The notes: generated from the sequence alone by a model not told the origin. A stretch of DNA of 54,735 nt from Amycolatopsis pittospori (GCF_013870525.1 NZ_JACBXD010000053.1:1-54735); one strand, 5' to 3'; counted from the first letter of the stretch, positions 8,121-16,424 are shown. Numbers and translations: made by a program.

Positions 8121-8444
8121 GTGTCAGATGGTCCGAAACTCGAGATTCAGATGCTTCACGACAGGGTGCTCGTGAAGCTGTCCCCGGAGGAGGGCGAGCG
8201 GCGCAGTACCGGCGGCATCGTCATCCCCGCCACCGCGCAGGTCGCGCGACGGCTCGCCTGGGGTGATGTACTGGGCGTGGGCAACAGTGTGCGGAACGTC
8301 AAGACCGGCGACCGCGTGCTGTTCAACCCGGACGATCAGCACGAGGTCGAGATCCAGGGCGAGGGACACCTGGTGATGCGGGAGCGCGACATCCACGCCG
8401 TGGCGACCGAACGGTCCGAACACGGCACGGGGTTGTACCTGTAG
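8121..8444 (+). CDS. GroES-like co-chaperonin (Cpn10 fold)
   Basis: The protein has 107 residues and begins at the GTG at 8121, 10 bp after the NHL gene. It follows the Cpn10 pattern: LHDRVLVKLSPEEGERRSTG, mobile-loop-like GGIVIPATAQVARRLAWGDV, GVGNSVRNVKTGDRVLFNPD and the end RERDIHAVATE. The region normally reading K-E-K-P-x-x-G is replaced by ARRLAWG, and the loop is atypical. No groEL is adjacent. It is probably a divergent paralogue rather than the main GroES; whether it binds GroEL is unknown. Confidence 0.8.
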   Translation: MSDGPKLEIQMLHDRVLVKLSPEEGERRSTGGIVIPATAQVARRLAWGDVLGVGNSVRNVKTGDRVLFNPDDQHEVEIQGEGHLVMRERDIHAVATERSEHGTGLYL

Positions 8445-8474
8445 CTCGAGCCGCGGGAGGGGTGGTGAGGGTCG

Positions 8475-10319
8475 GTGCGCGATGATCATGACGAACCGGG
8501 TAGCGACCTGTTCACCGACGAACTCCTCCCGGCTCCGGAGAACGACGAGGACCTGGTAGACGAGCTCTTCGAGGGCGAGCCGGTGGTGCATCCGCCGCCG
8601 ACGCCCGCGTCGAAGCTCCGCAGGGGCGTGGGCAAGGCCTTCATGGTCGCCGGGGTGCTCATGGGGCTTTTCGTGCTCGCGTACGCGGTGGACCTGATCG
8701 TCAGCGCCGGGGACGTCCCTCGCGGCGTCACCGTCGCGGGGATCGACGTCGGCGGTCTCACACACAAGGAAGCCGAGTCGAAACTTCGCCGCGAGCTGGA
8801 GCCGCGGCTGATCGAGCCGGTGCGGGTCCGCGCCGGAGACGTCCGGACGGTGCTGTACCCGACGTCGTCCGGCCTCGGCCTGGACTGGCCGCAGACGCTG
8901 GGCCGCGCCGGTCACCAGCCGCTCAGCCCGTACACGCGGGTGATGTCGTTCTTCACCAGTCGTGAGGTCGGCGTCGTCACCTGGACCGACGCGCCCAAAC
9001 TCGAAAAGGCCGTCTCCGATCTCGCCGCCGCGAAGCTGAATCGCCCGCCGGTCGAAGGGAACATCACCTTCACGCCGGTCGTGGGCACCGACGGCGGCGT
9101 CCTCCCGGTCCCGGTCGAGCCGCGGGCCGGGCAGACGCTCGCCGACGTCAAGGCGTCGGTCGCCGCGGTCACCGACGGTTGGCTGAGCGACGGCGGTGTC
9201 GAGCTGAAGGTGAACGTCGCGCCGGTGAAGGCGAACTCGCCCGCGGTGCACGCGGCGCTGGACAAGATCGTCGTCCCGGCGGTGGCGAAGCCGGTCGTCA
9301 TCCGCGGCGAGGGCAAGGACGCGGTGCTGAAACCGGACGCGATCGCGGGGTCGTTCCAGTTCGCCGCGCGCGACGACGGCAACCTCGAAGTCCGCATCGA
9401 CCAGGGGAAACTGCGGGCGGCCGCGCAGCCGCAGCTGAAGGCGACCGAGACCGACGGGGCGGACGCGCAGATCGTCTTCGTCGGGGACAGGCCCGCGGTC
9501 CAGCCGTCGAAGGACGCGAGGAAGGTCAACTGGGACCTGACGTTCTCTTCGCTGACCTCGGTGCTCGCGAAGAGCGAGGAACGCGAACTGAAAGCGGTCT
9601 ACGACGCCAGCAGTCCGGCCGTCAGCACCGACGCCGCGAACGTGCTCGGCATCAACGAGGTCATCGGCGAGTTCACCACGTCGGGACTGGACGGGCCGGC
9701 GATGACGAACGTCCAGGCGCTGGCCACCCGCGTTTCCGGCGCCATCGTGAAGCCGAACGAGACGTTCAGCCTGGGAGCCCGTTCGGGCCCGCGGACGGCG
9801 GCCGCGGGCTACGTACCCGCGCCGGTGAACGAGGACGGCACCGGCCCGGTCGTGGTCGGTGGTGGTGTCTCCCAGCTGGCGACGACGCTGTACAACGCCG
9901 CGTACCTGGCCGGCCTCGCCGACGGCGGGCACCTGGAACACGACCACTACCTGGACCGCTATCCGGTCGCGCGCGACGTGAAGGCGATCAACGCCGACGG
10001 GTCGCCGGTCGAGATGCAGATCGTCAACGACGCTCCGACCGGCATCGCGATCCAGGCGATCCCCGCCAACGGCTCGGTGACCGTGCGGATCTGGGGTACG
10101 AAACGGTTTTCGGTCCAGAGTGCGGGTGGCGAACGGCATTCGTTCGTCCCGCAGCCGGTCCAGGTCGGCTCGGGTCCGGGTTGCGTGCCGGATCCCGGCT
10201 CGGCCGGGTTCAGCTCGTCGGACACCCGCGTGCTCACCGACGTCGTGTCGGGCACCGAAGTCCGCCGGGAGACCCGCAACGCGACCTACTCGCCGCGTAC
10301 GACGATCATCTGCGCCTGA
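8475..10319 (+). CDS. VanW family protein with peptidoglycan-binding (YoaR-like) domains
   Basis: The protein has 614 residues. An acidic cytoplasmic N terminus (~50 residues) is followed by one membrane helix (AFMVAGVLMGLFVLAYAVDL). The extracellular part begins GVTVAGIDVGGLTHKEAESK, the usual start of the putative peptidoglycan-binding domain of VanW proteins, with a second such region around residues 220-330. The VanW domain proper lies near residues 395-530 (GEFTTSG, IVKPNETFSLG, GGGVSQLATTLYNAAYLAGL). The GTG at 8475 lies 30 bp after the GroES-like gene. A cell-wall role is known for the family in general terms only. Confidence 0.88.
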   Translation: MRDDHDEPGSDLFTDELLPAPENDEDLVDELFEGEPVVHPPPTPASKLRRGVGKAFMVAGVLMGLFVLAYAVDLIVSAGDVPRGVTVAGIDVGGLTHKEAESKLRRELEPRLIEPVRVRAGDVRTVLYPTSSGLGLDWPQTLGRAGHQPLSPYTRVMSFFTSREVGVVTWTDAPKLEKAVSDLAAAKLNRPPVEGNITFTPVVGTDGGVLPVPVEPRAGQTLADVKASVAAVTDGWLSDGGVELKVNVAPVKANSPAVHAALDKIVVPAVAKPVVIRGEGKDAVLKPDAIAGSFQFAARDDGNLEVRIDQGKLRAAAQPQLKATETDGADAQIVFVGDRPAVQPSKDARKVNWDLTFSSLTSVLAKSEERELKAVYDASSPAVSTDAANVLGINEVIGEFTTSGLDGPAMTNVQALATRVSGAIVKPNETFSLGARSGPRTAAAGYVPAPVNEDGTGPVVVGGGVSQLATTLYNAAYLAGLADGGHLEHDHYLDRYPVARDVKAINADGSPVEMQIVNDAPTGIAIQAIPANGSVTVRIWGTKRFSVQSAGGERHSFVPQPVQVGSGPGCVPDPGSAGFSSSDTRVLTDVVSGTEVRRETRNATYSPRTTIICA

Positions 10320-10322
10320 GGT

Positions 10323-11039
10323 TCAGCGCAGCACCATGCAGCCGCGGGCCTCGAAGTCCGCGAGCCACGACGGCTCCCGGAGGTCCTTGTTCCACCGCAG
10401 ATCCAGTTTGTCCAATTTGGACAGATCCGCGATCGAGTCCGGCAAGGTGGTGAGCAGGTTCTCCCGTAGATCCAGCTGGCGTAGCTCGCTCAGTCCCCCG
10501 ATGGAGGAGGGCAACGCCGTCAGCCGGTTCTTGCGCAGATGGAGCTCACGCAACGAGGAAAGCGTTCCCAGCGACTCCGGCAGTTCGATCAACCCGTTGC
10601 CGTACAGGCGAAGTTCGCGCAGCGAGGTCAGCCCGGACAGGTCATCGGGCAATGTGGGGATGCGGTTGTCCGTGCACCCCAGGTATTTCAGCCGCCCGAG
10701 CGAGCACAGCGCGGCGGGGAACTCGGTCAGCCGGTTGTCGCTCACGTAAAGGTATTCCGTCAGACCGGAAAGCTCGCCGAGCTCGTCCGGCAGCACGGTG
10801 AGCTCGTTGTGCCCCAGATCCAGCGTGTGCAGCTGCCGCAGGCCGCCGATCGAAGGCGAAACGGAGGTCAGCCGGTTGGTGGCCAGATTCAGTACCCGGA
10901 GCCCGGAAAGCGACCAGAGCTCGTCGGGAACCGACGTCAGCCGGTTGTCGTACAGGTCCAGATACTCGAGTGATGCCGGGAGGGGGACGCCGGACAGGGA
11001 GGTCAGCCCCTGGCCACTGAGTTCGAGTCGAGTGGTCAC
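10323..11039 (-). CDS. Leucine-rich repeat protein
   Basis: The protein has 238 residues made of about nine LRRs of ~23 residues with the pattern LxxLxLxxNxLTxLPxxL (LRVLNLATNRLTSVSPSIGG; LRELHLRKNRLTALPSSIGG). No kinase, ROC-COR, signal peptide or membrane domain is fused to it. LRR solenoids are protein-binding scaffolds; the partner is unknown. It converges with the VanW gene, the stops being 4 bp apart. The bacterial LRR type with LP at positions 14-15 is clear. Confidence 0.92.
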   Translation of the reverse strand: MTTRLELSGQGLTSLSGVPLPASLEYLDLYDNRLTSVPDELWSLSGLRVLNLATNRLTSVSPSIGGLRQLHTLDLGHNELTVLPDELGELSGLTEYLYVSDNRLTEFPAALCSLGRLKYLGCTDNRIPTLPDDLSGLTSLRELRLYGNGLIELPESLGTLSSLRELHLRKNRLTALPSSIGGLSELRQLDLRENLLTTLPDSIADLSKLDKLDLRWNKDLREPSWLADFEARGCMVLR

Positions 11040-11060
11040 AGGGGCCGACCGTAGCCCTGC

Positions 11061-11357
11061 TCAGGTCACGGCGCGGTGCCCGCCGCCCTTGACCTTCGCG
11101 TAGATCGCGGCCGCGGCGATCACGCCGACGACGGCCGCGCCGACCTGGAACGCGTGCCGGATCCAGTCGATGCCCGCGGTGTCGCGGACGCCGAACACGC
11201 CGGCCAGCCAGTTGCCGATGAAGGCGGCGATGATGCCGACCACGATCGTCAGCCACATCGGGATCTTCTGATCACCGGATGCCAGCATCCGGCCGATCAC
11301 GCCGAGGATCAGGCCGACCACGATCGTGGTGATGATGCCCCAAAGACCACCCAACAT
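11061..11357 (-). CDS. GlsB/YeaQ/YmgE family membrane protein
   Basis: The protein has 98 residues and three hydrophobic helices with glycine zippers (IITTIVVGLILGVIGRMLAS; WLTIVVGIIAAFIGNWLAGV; VVGVIAAAAIYAK). This is the pattern of the transglycosylase-associated GlsB/YeaQ family, small membrane proteins often induced by envelope stress. A GGAGGAACC-type RBS precedes the ATG at 11357. The next gene upstream, 11431-11706, is a paralogue. Confidence 0.88.
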   Translation of the reverse strand: MLGGLWGIITTIVVGLILGVIGRMLASGDQKIPMWLTIVVGIIAAFIGNWLAGVFGVRDTAGIDWIRHAFQVGAAVVGVIAAAAIYAKVKGGGHRAVT

Positions 11358-11430
11358 GGTTCCTCCTTCGCTGGAGATCGAGTTGGGCTCACGGTGACAC
11401 CAAAACCGCCGCGTCGCGCTTCAAGACCCC

Positions 11431-11706
11431 TTACCGGGTGACACCCCGGCGTCCGTAGAGGTTCGCGGCCAGGACGACGCCGATTCCGGCGACGACGATC
11501 TGCGTGATGATTTCAAGCCAGTCGAATCCGTCCGTGTCGGCGTAGCCAAGGCCACGGGCGATCCAGGTGCCGAGGAAGGCGGCGGCGATACCGACGATGA
11601 TCGTCAGCCAGAGCGGGATGGATTGCTTGCCGGGGACGAAGAACCTGCCGAGCAGCCCGAGGACGAGGCCGACCACGATCGCGGTGATGATACCGGTGAC
11701 AGGCAT
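11431..11706 (-). CDS. GlsB/YeaQ/YmgE family membrane protein (paralogue)
   Basis: The protein has 91 residues and the same three-helix layout as 11061-11357 (IITAIVVGLVLGLLGRFFVP; SIPLWLTIIVGIAAAFLGTW; IVVAGIGVVLAANLYGRRG). The two share many positions and the DW[IL] turn before the third helix, so they are tandem duplicates. The RBS AAGGAGTCG precedes the ATG at 11706. Confidence 0.87.
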   Translation of the reverse strand: MPVTGIITAIVVGLVLGLLGRFFVPGKQSIPLWLTIIVGIAAAFLGTWIARGLGYADTDGFDWLEIITQIVVAGIGVVLAANLYGRRGVTR

Positions 11707-11782
11707 GGAACGACTCCTTTGCCGAGGTCTCCGCCGAAAGGCGGACTCGGCACCGGATTCCCGCTGGAAACGCGGTGAAACG

Positions 11783-11818
11783 GGAAAGGCCCCCTCGACA
11801 TCCGGAGGGGGCCTTTCC
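11783..11818. terminator. Terminator of the acyl-CoA dehydrogenase gene
   Basis: Perfect 13-bp arms (11783-11795 and 11806-11818, GGAAAGGCCCCCT and its complement) with a 10-nt loop lie 16 bp past the stop of the minus-strand gene ending at 11834. This is a strong intrinsic-type hairpin without a long T-run. Confidence 0.8.
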
Positions 11819-11833
11819 GTTATCCGACGGTGT

Positions 11834-13678
11834 TTAGAACGCGGCCTCGGGGATCTCCATGAGGCTGTTGTCGGCGGCCTCGACGATCGCGCGACGCGAG
11901 GTCAGCTCCGGCAGCACGTTCTTCGCGAAGAACGACGCCACGGCGATCTTGCCCTCGTAGAACGGGGTGTCCTTCGCCGACGCGCCCGCGTCGAGCTTGG
12001 CGATGGCGACCTCGGCGTGCTTGACGAGCTGCCAGCCGATGAGCAGGTCGCCGACCGACATCAGCAGGCTGACCGTGTGCTGGCCGACCTTGTTGATGCT
12101 CTGCGGGTCCTCCTGCGACGCGGTCAGGTAGCCGATCAGCGAGCCGAGCATGCCCTGAGTGTCCTCGAGCGCCTGCTTGAGCAGACCGCGCTCGTTCTTG
12201 AGCCGCCCGTTGCCGACCTCGGACGCGATGGTCTTCGTGATCTCGCCGGCGACGTAGGCCAGCGAAGCACCCTTGTCGCGGACGATCTTGCGGAAGAAGA
12301 AGTCCAGCGACTGGATGGCCGTGGTGCCTTCGTACAGCGAGTCGATCTTCGCGTCACGGATGTACTGCTCGATCGGGTAGTCCTGCAGGAAGCCCGATCC
12401 GCCGAAGGTCTGCAGCGACTGCACGAGCTGTTCGGTGGCGCGCTCGGAGCCGACGCCCTTGACGATCGGCAGCAGCAGGTCGTTGACGCCGTGCGCCACC
12501 TTCTGCGAAGCCTCGTCGCCCTCGCCGGTCCACACCTGGTCCTGGAACGTCGCCGTGTAGAGGTACACCGCGCGCAGACCCTCGGAGTACGCCTTCTGCA
12601 GCATCAGCGAGCGGCGGACGTCCGGGTGGTGGGTGATCGTGACGCGCGGCGCGGCCTTGTTCAGCATGTTCGGCAGATCGGCGCCCTGGACGCGCTCCTT
12701 GGCGTACTCGAGCGCGTTGAGGTAACCGGTCGACAGCGTCGCGATGGCCTTGGTGCCGACCATCATGCGGGCGTACTCGATGACCTGGAACATCTGCGCG
12801 ATGCCGTCGTGCACCTCGCCGAGCAGCCAGCCCTTGGCCGGGGTGCCGTGCTGGCCGAAGGTCAGCTCGCAGGTGGTGGAGGCCTTGATGCCCATCTTGT
12901 GCTCGACGTTGGTGACGAAGGCGCCGTTCCGCTCGCCCAGCTCACCGGTCTCGCTGTCGAAGTGGAACTTCGGTACCAGGAACAGCGAAAGGCCCTTGGT
13001 GCCGGGCTTGGTCTCGATGCCGGCGCCCTCGGGGCGGGCCAGCACGAGGTGCATGATGTTTTCGCTCATGTCGTGCTCACCGGACGTGATGAAGCGCTTC
13101 ACGCCGTCGATGTGCCAGGAGCCGTCCTCCTGCGGGAGGGCCTTGGTGCGGCCGGCGCCGACGTCCGAACCGGCGTCGGGCTCGGTGAGCACCATCGTCG
13201 CGCCCCAGGCGCGGTCGATCATGATCTGCGCCCAGCGCTTCTGCTCGTCGGTGCCGTTCTTGTCGACGATCCCGGCGAAGTTCGGGCCCGCCATGTACAT
13301 GAACAGCGGCGCGTTGGCGCCGAGGATCAGCTCGGCCGCGGCCCACTGCACGGTCGGGGGAAGGCCGAAGCCGCCCAGCTCGTTCGGCAGGCCCAGCCGC
13401 CACCATTCGCCGTCCATCAGCGCCTGGTAGCTCTTCTTGAAGGACTCGGGGATCTTCACCGAGAAGGTCTTCGGGTCGTACACCGGCGGGTTGCGGTCCG
13501 CGTCGGCGTACGAGTCGGCGAGGGGACCGGAAGCGAGCTTGTTCAGCTCGGTCAGCACGCCGCGCGCGGTCTCCTCGTCGGATTCCGCGAGGACGCCCTT
13601 TCCGAGGCGGTCCTGTACGCCGAGGACCTCGAAGAGGTTGAACTCCAGGTCTCGGACGTTGCTCTTGTAGTGGCCCAT
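11834..13678 (-). CDS. Acyl-CoA dehydrogenase, FadE5-like
   Basis: The protein has 614 residues, the size of the large mycobacterial FadE5 class. It shows the FAD/acyl-CoA dehydrogenase signatures TMVLTEPDAGSDVGAGRTKA and WHIDGVKRFITSGEHD. The C-terminal segment FGGSGFLQDYPIEQYIRDAK-IDSLYEGTTAIQ contains the catalytic-type Glu in YEGT. An extra ~60-residue N-terminal region and a C-terminal helical domain are as in FadE5. It oxidises acyl-CoA to enoyl-CoA and passes electrons to ETF, then probably to the EtfD at 35900-38194. FadE5 of M. tuberculosis is the nearest model; chain-length preference is not readable. Confidence 0.93.
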   Translation of the reverse strand: MGHYKSNVRDLEFNLFEVLGVQDRLGKGVLAESDEETARGVLTELNKLASGPLADSYADADRNPPVYDPKTFSVKIPESFKKSYQALMDGEWWRLGLPNELGGFGLPPTVQWAAAELILGANAPLFMYMAGPNFAGIVDKNGTDEQKRWAQIMIDRAWGATMVLTEPDAGSDVGAGRTKALPQEDGSWHIDGVKRFITSGEHDMSENIMHLVLARPEGAGIETKPGTKGLSLFLVPKFHFDSETGELGERNGAFVTNVEHKMGIKASTTCELTFGQHGTPAKGWLLGEVHDGIAQMFQVIEYARMMVGTKAIATLSTGYLNALEYAKERVQGADLPNMLNKAAPRVTITHHPDVRRSLMLQKAYSEGLRAVYLYTATFQDQVWTGEGDEASQKVAHGVNDLLLPIVKGVGSERATEQLVQSLQTFGGSGFLQDYPIEQYIRDAKIDSLYEGTTAIQSLDFFFRKIVRDKGASLAYVAGEITKTIASEVGNGRLKNERGLLKQALEDTQGMLGSLIGYLTASQEDPQSINKVGQHTVSLLMSVGDLLIGWQLVKHAEVAIAKLDAGASAKDTPFYEGKIAVASFFAKNVLPELTSRRAIVEAADNSLMEIPEAAF

Positions 13679-13728
13679 GTCGTCACTCCAATGTGTTCGG
13701 CTCCCCGGCCGGGCACATGTTCCCTACT

Positions 13729-13767
13729 CGCCGGTAACATCAGGATATTACCTGTGGGTAACCGGCG
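13729..13767. promoter_or_regulatory. Inverted repeats upstream of the fadE5-like gene
   Basis: TTAC-CTGTGG-GTAA at 13748-13761 is an interrupted palindrome 70-83 bp before the ATG. It lies near a larger inverted repeat, CGCCGGT (13729-13735)/ACCGGCG (13761-13767). A similar TTAC-N6-GTAA element lies upstream of etfD at 38252-38265, which suggests a common fatty-acid-oxidation regulator. Confidence 0.45.
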
Positions 13768-13816
13768 GCAAGTGAATGGCCACTGTTGTGACGTGGAAAT
13801 CAGCAATATAGGGGTC

Positions 13817-14620
13817 TCAGCGGGGTGACGGCGCGATGGAAGTAGGGGTCGCCGGGGCGTCGGGCGGGTTGTGGGCGTCGTCGGGGTTCGTCACCAGGAT
13901 GCCCGAACGGAACGCGATGGTCACCGCATGCGTCCGGTCGCGTGCCGAAAGTTTGCGCAGGATGCTCTTCACATGGGTCCGCACCGTCTCCACGGACAGG
14001 AACAGGATCTTCGCGATCCCCGAGTTCTCCAGCCCCTCGGCGACCAGTTGCAGGACCTGGTATTCGCGCCGGGACAGCGGCATCAGGCCGCGGGCGGTCG
14101 CCGGCTTGGGGGGTTCGCCGACCTTGGGGAGCACGGGCTGGCGCTTCGGCCGTGCGGTGAGCGCCGCCAGCGTCGGGTCGATGTAGCGACGGTCGCTGTG
14201 CGCCCGCCGGATCGCCTCGGTCAGATGACGGCCGTCGGTCGCCCTCGGCACGATCGCGTGCACCCCGGCCGCGATGGCCGCGGCGAGGTACTGCTGGGTG
14301 CGGTTGGTGTCCCTGACCAGCGTGATGATGACCAGTGCCGGATCCCCGCCGCTGAGCAGCCGGGACAGATGGCAGTTCGGGTCGAGCGCCGAATCCAGCA
14401 CGATCACGTCCGGTTTGAGCTGTTCGCACAGCTGGAGCGCGGCGTGGTGACTGGTCGCGTGCCCGAGCCACTGCAGGCCGGGCGTGCGGTGGACCAGTGA
14501 ACTCAGGCCCTCGCAGAAGATCGGGATCGGATCGACCGCGGCCACGCCGAGGCCTCTGCCGCCTGGTGGCGGTCCGCCAGGCCTGCCGGCCAGCGTTCGG
14601 TTCGGCTCGATGCCTCGCAT
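13817..14620 (-). CDS. LuxR-type response-regulator-like transcription factor
   Basis: The protein has 267 residues. The N-terminal receiver-like domain (LGVAAVDPIPIFCEGLSSLV, KPDVIVLDSALDPN, LVIITLVRD, AAGVHAIVPRATDGRHL) keeps the Asp of strand 3 (VLDSALD) and a switch-like pattern. A GerE/LuxR helix-turn-helix follows at residues ~190-250 (LSRREYQVLQLVAEGLENSG, VETVRTHVKSILRKL). No histidine kinase is adjacent, so it is an orphan regulator. ATG at 14620 or GTG at 14623 both fit the GGAGGGG RBS. A 17-bp palindrome at 14752-14768 lies upstream. Confidence 0.88.
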   Translation of the reverse strand: MRGIEPNRTLAGRPGGPPPGGRGLGVAAVDPIPIFCEGLSSLVHRTPGLQWLGHATSHHAALQLCEQLKPDVIVLDSALDPNCHLSRLLSGGDPALVIITLVRDTNRTQQYLAAAIAAGVHAIVPRATDGRHLTEAIRRAHSDRRYIDPTLAALTARPKRQPVLPKVGEPPKPATARGLMPLSRREYQVLQLVAEGLENSGIAKILFLSVETVRTHVKSILRKLSARDRTHAVTIAFRSGILVTNPDDAHNPPDAPATPTSIAPSPR

Positions 14621-14716
14621 CACGGACCCCTCCGTTTTCCTGCCCCGTCATCTCCGGACGAGAGGACGTGAAGTCCTTCGGTGACCACGGCCCCCCGGCG
14701 TGGTCACCCTCGCCAA

Positions 14717-14738
14717 CCGGTCCCCCCTGCGGGACCGG
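14717..14738. repeat. Hairpin CCGGTCCC/GGGACCGG upstream of the LuxR-type gene
   Basis: Eight-bp perfect arms (14717-14724, 14731-14738) with a 6-nt loop lie about 100 bp before the LuxR-type start. It may be a leader hairpin. Confidence 0.4.
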
Positions 14739-14751
14739 ACGGATATGACAC

Positions 14752-14768
14752 CTCGTAACTATTACGAG
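14752..14768. promoter_or_regulatory. 17-bp palindrome CTCGTAA-CTA-TTACGAG
   Basis: Perfect 7-bp arms with a 3-bp centre, about 130 bp upstream of the LuxR-type regulator gene. It looks like an operator for a dimeric regulator, possibly the LuxR-type protein itself; this is inference. Confidence 0.5.
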
Positions 14769-14901
14769 TCAGTAGGTCGGTCGGCGTGACGCGGTATCCC
14801 CCTCATAGATGTATCGCATCGTCGCAGCAAACTCTGCGTATCAGCTGGTTGTGGATCCTTTGCTCAAATGAGCGCGGCAGGGGAAGATCTTGGCGAGTTC
14901 G

Positions 14902-15468
14902 CTACTCAGAGTGGGCTTCGCCCGGCAAGGCCACGTGGCGGAGGCGGCCGAACTCGTCCCCGAGCATCGCCGGTGTCCAGTGCGCGTTCAGCCCGCTCGG
15001 ATTCGGCAGCACCCACACCCGCGCGTCCGCGATCCCGTCGTCCTGGGGTCCCACTTTCGCCTTCGGTAGCCCGAACGCGGTACGGAAGGCCGTGATCCCG
15101 ACCACGGCGAGCCACCGCGGCCGGTACTCGGCGACCCTCGCGGTCAGGAGCCGTCCTCCTTCGCGGAGCTCGTCCGCCGAAAGCTCGTCGGCCCGAGCCG
15201 TCGTCCGTGCGACGACGTTGGTGATGCCGAGGCCGAGACCGAGGAGTTCGTCCTGCTCGCTGGGATCGAACTGACGGGGAGTGAAGCCGCCTCGGTGGAG
15301 CGCGGGCCAGAACCTGTTCCCCGGCCTGGCGAAATGCAGGCCGAGGGCGCCGGAGTAGAGGCCTGGGTTGATCCCGCAGAACAGGACGTCCAGCTCCGGT
15401 GCGATGACGTCGTCGAGGGTCTTGCCGTAGGCGGCGGCCAGCTGGTCCTTCGTCGGTCGTGTCCTCAC
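14902..15468 (-). CDS. mug: G/U mismatch-specific uracil-DNA glycosylase (Mug)
   Basis: The protein has 188 residues from the GTG at 15468, or 198 from the ATG at 15498. The MUG/TDG signatures are clear: LDVLFCGINPGLYSGALGLH (motif 1, GINPG), FARPGNRFWPALHRGGFTP and WVLPNPSGLNAHWT (motif 2, NPSG). It removes uracil or thymine opposite G in base-excision repair. The catalytic-type Asn of the GINPG motif is present. The nearer GTG start leaves room for the divergent methyltransferase gene at 15497; with the ATG start the two start codons would overlap in CATG. Confidence 0.9.
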   Translation of the reverse strand: MRTRPTKDQLAAAYGKTLDDVIAPELDVLFCGINPGLYSGALGLHFARPGNRFWPALHRGGFTPRQFDPSEQDELLGLGLGITNVVARTTARADELSADELREGGRLLTARVAEYRPRWLAVVGITAFRTAFGLPKAKVGPQDDGIADARVWVLPNPSGLNAHWTPAMLGDEFGRLRHVALPGEAHSE

Positions 15469-15496
15469 CTGGCCAGTTTCCGGCACGCTGTCTTCC

Positions 15497-16150
15497 ATGG
15501 ATCGAGAGGCGTTCACGGCCGACGGCTGTTCGGTCGAGGTCTACCGGCTCTTGCCGCCCGCGGGCGAGCCCGAGATCGTGCACACGGCCATCCCGGAGGG
15601 TGCGGAGGTCCTGGAGCTCGGCAGCGGCAGCGGGCGGGTCACGCACGCGCTGCTGGACCTGGGGCATCCGGTCGTCGCGGTGGACGATTCGCCCGAGATG
15701 CTCGCCCACGTCCGCGGCGCGACGGTGTGCTCGAAGATCGAGGACCTGCGGCTCGGCCGGGTCTTCGACGCGGTGCTGCTCGGCAGCCACCTGGTCAACA
15801 CCGCCGCCGACGCCGACCGGGAGGCCTTCCTCGTCACCGCCCGCGAGCACGTCGCGCCCGGTGGGCGGGTGCTCGTCGAATGGCATCCGCCGGAGTGGTT
15901 CGGCTCGGTCCGCGACGGCCAGGGCGGGCGGCTCGGCGAGGTCGACGTTCGCCTGGACGACATCGTCCGCGAAGGCGATCTGCTGTCGGCCGTCGTCCGG
16001 TACTCGGCCGGGGACCGGTGGTGGACCCAGGCCTTCACCTGCCGCCGTCTGGACCTGCCTGCCCTGAACGCGGCCTTGAGCGGGGCGGGGCTGGCTTTCG
16101 AGCGGTGGTGTGCCGCCGACCGGACGTGGTTCTCGGCCGTCCGCGCGTGA
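15497..16150 (+). CDS. Class I SAM-dependent methyltransferase
   Basis: The protein has 217 residues. SAM-binding motif I is VLELGSGSGRVTHALLDLG, the acidic residue after strand 2 is in VVAVDDSPEML, and motif IV-like FDAVLLGSHLVN follows. A beta-rich C-terminal part (WWTQAFTCRRL) is typical of small-molecule methyltransferases; the substrate is unknown. The gene is divergent from mug and probably near-leaderless, since no strong RBS precedes the ATG. Confidence 0.85.
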   Translation: MDREAFTADGCSVEVYRLLPPAGEPEIVHTAIPEGAEVLELGSGSGRVTHALLDLGHPVVAVDDSPEMLAHVRGATVCSKIEDLRLGRVFDAVLLGSHLVNTAADADREAFLVTAREHVAPGGRVLVEWHPPEWFGSVRDGQGGRLGEVDVRLDDIVREGDLLSAVVRYSAGDRWWTQAFTCRRLDLPALNAALSGAGLAFERWCAADRTWFSAVRA

Positions 16151-16247
16151 CTCACGCCACGGCCGGTCGTCTCAAGGGGTGGCCAAGTCACCACGACATG
16201 CGTACTGTTTGTGATCTCGCACACAAGGTCGTATTCGAGGAGGCGTC

Positions 16248-16424
16248 TTGCAGCTCTCGCTCATCCTCGGTGTGGTCGCCCTGATCTTCGTGGTGGCCAC
16301 CGTGCTGGTGGTCCTGGAAGACCGGCGGGCCGCGCGGCGCGCGGCCCAGCGGCGGCAGGCGAGGCTAGCGGACCTCGGCGAGGTCGACCCGCTGGCGGCT
16401 CGGCAGCTGAAGCTCGACCGTTGA
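16248..16424 (+). CDS. Small single-pass membrane protein (58 aa)
   Basis: A TTG at 16248, 5 bp after GAGGAGG (16236-16242), opens a 59-codon frame. The protein begins with one membrane helix (LSLILGVVALIFVVATVLVV) and continues with a very basic helix (EDRRAARRAAQRRQARL) and a short tail ending KLDR. The strong RBS and the clean topology support a real gene. Its 3' end overlaps the end of the convergent VanZ-like gene by 60 bp. Function unknown. Confidence 0.6.
   Translation: MQLSLILGVVALIFVVATVLVVLEDRRAARRAAQRRQARLADLGEVDPLAARQLKLDR

Noticed and set aside
8124..10139. 671-residue open frame on the minus strand
   Set aside because: Antisense shadow of the GroES-like and VanW genes.
11567..13828. 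753-residue open frame on the plus strand
   Set aside because: Antisense shadow of the acyl-CoA dehydrogenase, which has full family motifs.
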